From: Phoronis australis
Taxonomy: Eukaryota; Phoronida; Phoronidae
Direction: 5' to 3'
NCBI GenBank assembly: GCA_002633005.1
Contig: NMRA01000154.1
Span: forward strand, 445,210 to 509,209
Length of the DNA: 64,000 nt
Shown here: one piece after another, positions 26,301 through 35,300 of the stretch
Layout of the letters: each line of letters begins with the position of its first letter
Position numbering within the stretch: the first letter of the stretch is position 1
The notes under the pieces: generated by a model
What the model was told of the DNA's origin: nothing
Seen by the model: the letters and a program-made list of their open reading frames with translations, nothing else
Databases searched by the model: none
Program-made: the position numbers and the translations under genes

Positions 26301-29300
26301 GGATTACCGATGTATGAACCAGATACGAGTTGTGTCATTTGTATGCAGACATTAAATACATGATTTGGCAAAATATAAGTCAAACTGCAATATGCTTGAA
26401 TGATATTTGTTAGCACAAATGAAACCATTTTTGCCTTGACCTTCTCATTCATTCATACACAGGCATTGTATTTTGTTTGTCATAAGTCTTTTTTTTCGCT
26501 GCAGTGTCTGTGTTTTTATACACGATGGTGTTTAGTCAAATTTTGGTCTGACATTGTCTGTGTCTCTTGGGTCTAAATTTGGATTCCGTGAATTGTTTTG
26601 AAGGCTTAAAATTTATTGAGTTGTATCAGGGTTGGTGATAGCAAAACACCTCAGTCAGGGGTTGCAGTGTGGATTGCTGCCTTAGAGAAAAACATTGCAT
26701 CCGTGTCACTAAATCCAATCACAACCTTTAGCATCATTAACTAATAATCGACTTCTTTTACACATTTCACTCAACGTTTAAGAAATGTATAGTACCAATC
26801 ATTACCAACGATTATAAACACAATAATGCATCACAAAAACGTTGTATTCCAAACAACAATATAGTGATATACAATGTACAATAATTAACTTACCACCAAT
26901 TCAATGCAAACCAGGCTGAGGGATATTCGACTATAGAATATTAACTGACTGTAATGGCAACTTATTTATTCATTTATTATTTATTTATTGTTACAATGAG
27001 TGTAGTGCATCAGTTCTCATTGCTTTCCCTGGAAGCCATGTAAAATAAAAACAAATCTATCACAAAACTAATAACACAATTCAAACATGGCGGACATCAT
27101 AATTTCAGCAATGGCTGTAATGATAATCAGACAGTCAAATGGAATATTGCACTAACCACTGTACAAAATAGACACAACAAGTACAATATTCCAAATTTAC
27201 TGACTGAGAACTATGTCACAAGTAATACTGAACTTTACTTTTATTATTTTATCCAATTCCACTAACCTGCTCTGAAAGATGATCCACAGACTACTTACTG
27301 TGACACTCAAGCAACACAAGCACACCTGAAGGTCAGCTATTTATGTAACACTGAATAACCAGCAAGAACCAGTCATAGCCAGTTATAACCAGACCTGGTT
27401 CCAACCAAATCTACATAATAATTAACAAAACACAACGGGACACAAATAATGAATTGATTTTATAATGCGTCTCTCACACAGTGACTTGGTGTAGTGCACT
27501 GTGAGAAATGAAATACCAAACTGGAGTCGCCTGTCCAAACAGCAAATAAACACATTTGCACATTTTTTAATCATTTTCTGTAACAAACCATTTCTACCAC
27601 ATTATGACATTCACAACCATTTCAGTTTCAATACCACCTCCCCCGTCAGGGTATGATCCGCTGATACAGTCAAATTGACAGACCCTGGCAAGACTTGGTA
27701 ACTTTTCTTTGTCATCTATGGTATTCACAATGCCATCGTCCATTTGGCATAGTCAACTCGTAAACTGAAGAATTCTTTGAATATATGTCCTCAAATTATC
27801 ACCAGGCTGGGAATAGATGGCCACTGATTTATCACCAGGCTATGATTACATCCTTTATTTCTCATCTTGTCAGGACCCCAAGGAGTACGTGCCATTTTTA
27901 AACAGTCTTCGTAAACTAGAGTCTGACTACCAACACTACACGATCGATAAGTACTTGAAGCGATACCAGAGGGCGCTTGCTAGCATAGCTAAATGTGGTG
28001 AGTAAATGGGACGTTGTACACCTTGGAGTTGTCACATGTAAGTCTAGGATGTCACTTTGGGGACAATGAAATAGTCTCTGAAGTGAGCAATTTGACCCTT
28101 AACCTAATTAAACGGAATGACAATCAATCAATAATACTTAGAAGTTATTAAAGCTCGACTGACACATCAATCGTTAGCAATTTTTGTCATTTAGTTACAA
28201 GTGACGTAACTGCGCCCACATGTATGTGTGGGTGCATATTGTCATCCCTGTCTAGGTGTCCGGCATCCACTGCTGTATCTCCTATATCCGTTGCAGGATT
28301 TAAAGGAGATTTGGCAGATATGGTCCTAAGGAGCTGATCACTGGTAACAACAAATTTTGGACCAATCCGACTACAGTTCCCCTTGTTGGCTATTTGTTTA
28401 TGTTTGCCTCCTTATCTTCAGAGCTCCTTGATGGGTTATCGTGAAATTTGGCATGTCCGTTTCTATTAATGGAGATGACGATGCCTTGCATTTTCGGACG
28501 GATTTGGCATTCTGTGCCATCTGGTGGTCACTTTAAAATTTTTTAGATATGTTTTTGTTGGCCTTCGCCTTTCTATGTGCCAAACCCCTTGACAGATCAT
28601 TATGCATTGTGACAGATAGATACTTGACTATTATACTGTGCAGAAGTTGATTTGTGGAAGGGTCCAACTAAAGTGCCCCCTACTGGGGATTTTGTTGGAT
28701 TTGTTTTGTTGGGGGGCTGTATCACCTTTTGCAGGATCTTTGTGATTTGACGGATGTGTTGCTGTGGATCTGACAATGATGACGATCAGAAAATCTGCTG
28801 TGTCCTAAGTGGCAATATTTTTTTACCTTTGAGTATTCCTGTGTAGTTTGTGTATTTTTGCAAAAATTGGCAAATAGATTACTATTAAGGGGACGATGAT
28901 GCCTTTTTCGATTTCGGAAGTATTAAGTAATTATTGTATTTTGCTCCACCCGGTGCCATTTTTATTATTTTCAATCCGTTTTTTTTTTTGGCATATGCCT
29001 CTTTTTCTCTCAAAGGATCATTCTGAAACATAGCTTAATATTATGTTCCTGATCAGAAGGCCATGTCTGGTGTTGATTTGCGGATGGGTCTGACAGCTGT
29101 GGCACCCCCTAGCGGTTATTTTGTCGTATTTGCATCCATGGCTGTATTCCTTTAATCGCCTGCAGGATCTCTGTTGTGGTCGTATTTTAATGGTCCGTGT
29201 TGCTCTTGTTAAGTTTAATTGTTGCCAGACAAGTTTTCAAGTTTACTCTGGAAGGTTTCATTTCTTGTGTTTCTTTCTACAGGTAATGAACATTTCACTG

Positions 29301-32300
29301 AGTGTATGGAGCTAATCCAAGCACAAGAGCTCTACTCTCAAGCATTGACTTTGTTCCCAAAGACAAGCGGTCAATACAAGGTAAAAAATGTGGATTTTGT
29401 GATCTGTTTTCTTAAAACTCAGTTGAAGGTGAAACGTTGAACTGGGCCCAGGGACCAATATCCAAATGCGGATTCAATAAAGATTTGAAACTGTGCTGAC
29501 TCGGAAAAACTGGTTTATAACGCCTTAGTCTGTCCTAAGCATACTTGAGAATGACCTACTCACTCCATATCATGGGACTGTTAGATTCTGGCCCCAGACT
29601 GAATACTTTATTTATTTGCTCTTGATCGTCTTTTACCAATTTGAGTGGACTTCCGTTGTCCAGATGTACCCATAACCCTTTGCGTTCCGCAGGAAATTGC
29701 CTGTGCGTACGGAGAGCATTTGCTCAACAAGAAGTTACCTGCGGAGGCAGCTATTGTGTTTAACAAGGCAGAAGATTATCAGCGTGCCCTGGAGGCCTAT
29801 GACAAGTGTCATAACTGGAGGATGGTGTTTGTAATGGCCAGAAAGCTGAACTACTCACCCGATAAAGAGGCAGAACTAGCGCGGCAAATGATAAGTAATA
29901 GACGTGGATAAATCTTAATTTTCTTGCCAATAGCTAATAGTATGTTTGTAACAGTGGCAGACGTTTGTTATGAAGTGTTAGTGAGAGCACCAACATTTCT
30001 TTTGTTTGTGTCAAACTGGTGACAGACTTGAATCATCTACAAAGAGTTCATTCACAAATATTTCCCGACATTTCCTTTTTGTGTGTATCGCTTGAGAGCG
30101 CCATCTCACAGCAGGGTTATCTGTAAAATGTCATTCATTGAAAGTGAACTATAGGTGGCGCTGAACATTTGTCCTACAAAACCTATCGCTTTGTTGAGAC
30201 TTTTTCTAGTTTGCTGCTGTATCAGAAACGGCATTAATCCTTAAGTAAATGATTTTATTCCACTGTGCATGTTTCGACAGCATTCCTTCATTCAAGGTTA
30301 ACTTTTATTCTGATCTCTGTTGTGTTATGTTCATATCACTCAACTGGATACCAAACCCAATGATGCATTGCAAGTTACAGAATGAGGATTACCTGAAATC
30401 ATCAAAACAGGGTTTAGTCCTTTTAAGGTTATTATCGAGAGCTCATTACATTGTCGACAATAAAATTGAGCTTAGTTTTGAAGTGAAGTTTTTGACTCGA
30501 TCGTAAAGAATGAGGAGCTTGTCAAATGAAGCGTGCCTGAGCTTAAACCATTTCTCCCTGCAGATTACTACAAGGAACACCAGCGCCACCTTGAGGCAGC
30601 CTGTATACTGGAGCAGTATTTACAAGTGAGTACAGGATGGTGTACTTTCTGTCACAATTTGTTTATTTATTATTTTTATTCATGACTTGTTCGTCAATGT
30701 ATTATTTTTAATTTACTGCATATCTGGTGTTGCCAAATGTTGCTTTACGACACAAAAGCTTTATTTTTAACCTTCCATACAAGTCAAATGTGTTGACTAT
30801 TCGGACAAAATGGCCTGAAATTTCCCATCAGGGCGGAAGCAGAATTCATTGTCTCATGACTTGAGAATGCCTGGAAATAACAGGAAAGTTTAGTAACCAA
30901 TGTGACTATTAGTAAGTCATTCTATGCTCAGCATTTTGCAACCCGAATAGGTATTACCAGTAATTTTGTTGTTTTAACAAAATTAACTGTCATGATGTGA
31001 CATATGTTGTCTTATTAATCTTGGCTTGCACTGTAATAGTATACAATCATCGGTTTATACTATTTGCTTCATATCTGATTCTCACGTTTTATTGCTGCAG
31101 TCTCTCTTCTCACATCAGTGGTTATACCTGTACCTGCGATGCAAAAATATGTTACTTTGGGTTAGTGGTAAATCGCTGTGATTGCACATTTTCAGGACTA
31201 TGAAGAATCCATATCCACACTGATCAAGGGGAGGCTGTGGGAAGAGGCTCTCAGACTGGTATGTCACTGCTACAGTTTTTCAAAGTATATGTTAGGAGAG
31301 AGGTAAATTTGTCGAGCTTCTGACTGTGTAACTCACCTATAGCTCATCATATATGGGGCCTGTTTAACACTAAGCTCATCGTCTGATGCTTGTCACAATG
31401 TCAGCCACACCTGGTTTTTGCTCCAGGTATTGTACCTGAATATTAAATTTATAGACTTGTATACAAGCTCTGTAAGCTCCTCACTGTTCCCACAACATTT
31501 CTTTCGACAGGGCGTTGTGCCCAGTTGCATGAAACTATCCCAAATAGGGACTCAGCTAAGTTCCCTAAATCTACTGCATATTTGTGGGCTTCTGAAAGCA
31601 CGGATTGTCTTTTCTTGTGCTGTTTGAGTCTCAGTGCTAAGTGAATTTTTGTCTTTGATACAAATCGAAGGTGAATTCTACATTGAATTCTCAATATTAT
31701 TGAAAATAAGTTTGGATCTTTTCATGAAACATCCCTAATTTAAGGACTAAGTTCCTAATTATTTTGATTGCATTAGGAGGTCAATTTTTAGTTTTGAAAC
31801 TGCCATTTAGTTAAAGAGGAGATCATAATAAAGATAAAATGATAGAAAAAGTATATTACATCTGTGAGTAAAGAACAAAATAAATACACAGAAGACTTAG
31901 GGACCTTAGTTTCATGCAACCGGCCACAGGTGATGTACGTCGGTCACTAAAAGTGATGCTTGTCAATATAGCTTACTTTCCAAAGTGGTGGAACATTTTG
32001 AGGTTTGAGTGCGTTATTATTTAAAAGTTGAGTGGCAGTAGATTGTGGCTAAAACCATATTTAACGGCTCTTTAACTAAGCAACGTACACTGCCATCAAT
32101 TACGAAATTTATCGTAGATGTACAAGTATGAGCGCACAGACTTTCTGGAGACAGACTTCTTGCCAGCACTGCATGAATGTTGGGCAAGTGAAGTGGAGGT
32201 TTTGGACGGGAACAGGGAGACCTTTCTCAAGTATACGGCACGACTGGACATAGTGAGACAAGAAAAAGACAAGGAACGGCTAGAGTTGCTAGGTAACGAC

Positions 32301-35300
32301 GCTTATGAAAATAGACTATAGTCACTCCAATAATTTTCAGGAATAGTTGGCAGATATCGTGTATCTTTGTCAAAGTTATCATTCTAATGGAAGAAGAAAA
32401 TGGAGGAAAATAAAGATTATTAGTGTCGTTTGAGAATTCACTGAAATATCGTGCTTCAAAATTTCACAGATTTACGACATGAAGAAATTTTGTAATTTAC
32501 ATAAAGAGAGTTGGCATATGACTAGATACTGACCATACATTGTGTGTATTTCCTCTGTGATATGCTATACAAACATTGTATGTATCTCCTTTGTGAGATG
32601 CATTCTGTACATTCTATGTATCTCTCGTATGAGATATAGTCCATACATTTTATGTATCTCCCCTTTGGATATAGTCCATAGATTATACACTGCATTTGGT
32701 TATGATTGGCACACTGACCGCTATCACAGTTATAGTGTTATGCTGGCATAGTATGTACTTGAAATCTCCTGTCCACAGAAGGTGGCGGGGGTTACAATGA
32801 CGCTGACGCTGACCTTTACTCGGATGCAAGCAGTGCCACAGGGGACAGCGTCATGTCATCACAGTACTCATCACAGAGTCAAAGCTCAAACTATTCACGG
32901 AGTACAGGGTGAGTGTAAACTCCTGGAATAATCTTCGCTTAAGTTTGTACGTTTTAGTCTCTTCCTTCCTCAAAATCTTCAGTTTAGTGCAGCTTACTGT
33001 TGTACAAGGTACATTCCTTTTACTACCAACTTCTAGTCTCCTTGACTAACATTCGCCAGGACCTGACATCTCCAAATCCACACTAGTCGGGGCTAGGAAT
33101 TGTCATGTTAACCATTATTTAGATTCTCTTTGACTAACCCTTACTAGGACCAGACACGTCCAAACGCTGTCCAAGGCTTAATTCGTCACATTGCATAAAT
33201 TCTGATTGCTTGCTGGAAGTGTGCCACGCAGTTAGATAATTTTCCACCCGAGTCTGTAGTAAAGGTTGATGATCCAGGCCCCAGTGTCCTGTGATCTAGG
33301 CCCCAGTGTCCTGTGATCCAGACCCCAGTGTCCTGTGATCCAGACCCCAGTGTCCTGTGATCTAGGCCCCAGTGTCCTGTGATCCAGACCCCAGATTAAG
33401 GCTGCTGTAGACCACGTTCTGGTATCAAAGCAACTTTCTTCATTGGCGCATCTGCTCTTTGAAGGCAACATCGTCGCATTCTTGACTTTTGAATTGAAAT
33501 TGATTACAATAGAATGCCTGGAAATCCCCCGAGAAATATAGTATGCAGTGACGGATACTAAATAAATGTGCCAGCAACTGACACTGACGTGCCAGCGGCT
33601 GATACTAACGTGCCATGACAAGCACCAAAATGATCCTGGCCTGAAGTCATAACAAGCTGTTCTTCTTCAAGAAGCCATATGTAATCTCTTGTTGGGAATA
33701 AAATGAGACAACCTACATAAGCCAACAAGCCAAACGTCTAGTAAACATTGACGAGACATTTTATTGAGCGGGTGATTGCATCTATGTATATTGTTTTTGA
33801 AGACGCTCGTCGAAGAACAGGCGGAAGTTGGAAAAGAAGAAATGGAGTTTGAAGGAAGGTAGCAAACATGAAGACCTGGCTCTGGTTGAAGCTCTGAATA
33901 AAATTATAACAACTACACTGCAATATAAAGGTAAGTGTTCTTTGCTTATTGCTCACATCACTCAGTTGAAGTTTATTGTTGATTGTAAAAGTTGACACAA
34001 CATTGTTTGAAGACTAGCTCAAGTCCATGATGTCTCTCTGGGTTTTTGTGTCATTGAAGACTGGCCAGCTGCATGAATTTCAAAACTTGGTAAAAAAGCC
34101 TAGGTTTGGCGAGGAAGCATTGATTGATCTCGTCTGTAACCAGATTCATTTTGAAGCCTTCACCTCACAGAGCACTTTCCTGACTGTGTAATTTCAGCCA
34201 AGGCTTCAATTTTCTTTCAATAGCCACAGAGAAGCTCAGAACGTCATTTTGAGCTTGTAGGGGGTAACTAGACTGTATAATGTCTTAGAATTTTGCTGGT
34301 AGTTGTAAATCATAGGTGTCATTCACACACTTTAGGCCTTTTGATTTTGACATGTGAGGACAGTGACGGCACTTCTTTGTGAACCCTGCTTTTAGCAACA
34401 CAACTGTCCCAGCTGGACACAGCTTAACAAAGAGTGTATGGTCTGGTCCTGGCTGTGAAGATAATTGTTTTATTATCCCGCGTGGATTCTGGAATAGCTG
34501 AGCCCCACCCCTAAATGGGCAATGTTTAAACACCATGGTTTACCAAATCACATCAGTATCACCCACTGGTCTGCTTCAGATGACATCATGACTCTATGTG
34601 GAATGTTGGCCAGTTTCGACCTGGACACCAAGGCCAGCTCACTTCAGACAAAGCTAGAAGAGATTAGCCATCTTTTTGAAGTACACATACCTAACATCTG
34701 GAATGAGTCTCTGACTGATGGCTCATCACTGCAGCCAGTAAGTTGTCTTCTACTTTGAGCATGTCCTGCACAGTTCTAGCTTTGTTGTGTAATGGAAACT
34801 TGCATTATGTTAAAGCTATATTGATTTTCCAGAGTCATAAACTTTGGGGTAGAGTCAGGTGGAGATTTCATAAACTCGCTGATGATATTTCCATTGTACA
34901 CAAACACAGTACATGTCACCAACATCATTCTCAGCAAAAGATTTTAGGTCATATCCACTTTTATCATAAAGCATCATCATTGAATATTACTGTACACCGA
35001 CAATTGTGTAATTTTAAAACGCTCACGCATTCGTTTAGCATCGAGTGACTGTCATATTTTGTAAAAATTTTCATTGTTGCTTACTTTAAGAATTCGACTG
35101 CCATGCCTTATTTAGTTTGTTATTAGAAATTCACTGTGCATCAATGCTTTCTGACTACCGTCAATTTATGTTAAAACAACTTTTATTGTAACAGTGCAGT
35201 TGTGTGTGCATTTTAATCCTTTGCATTACTCTTTGTACTTTTTGACAAGGTGTTGTCTCTTTCAGTTTTTGATTTTTGTCAATTAAAAATTACAGCTCTG

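Noticed and set aside
33232-33621. 129-codon minus-strand ORF with [15 protein letters not shown] repeats
   Set aside because: Created by translating the 23-bp minisatellite.
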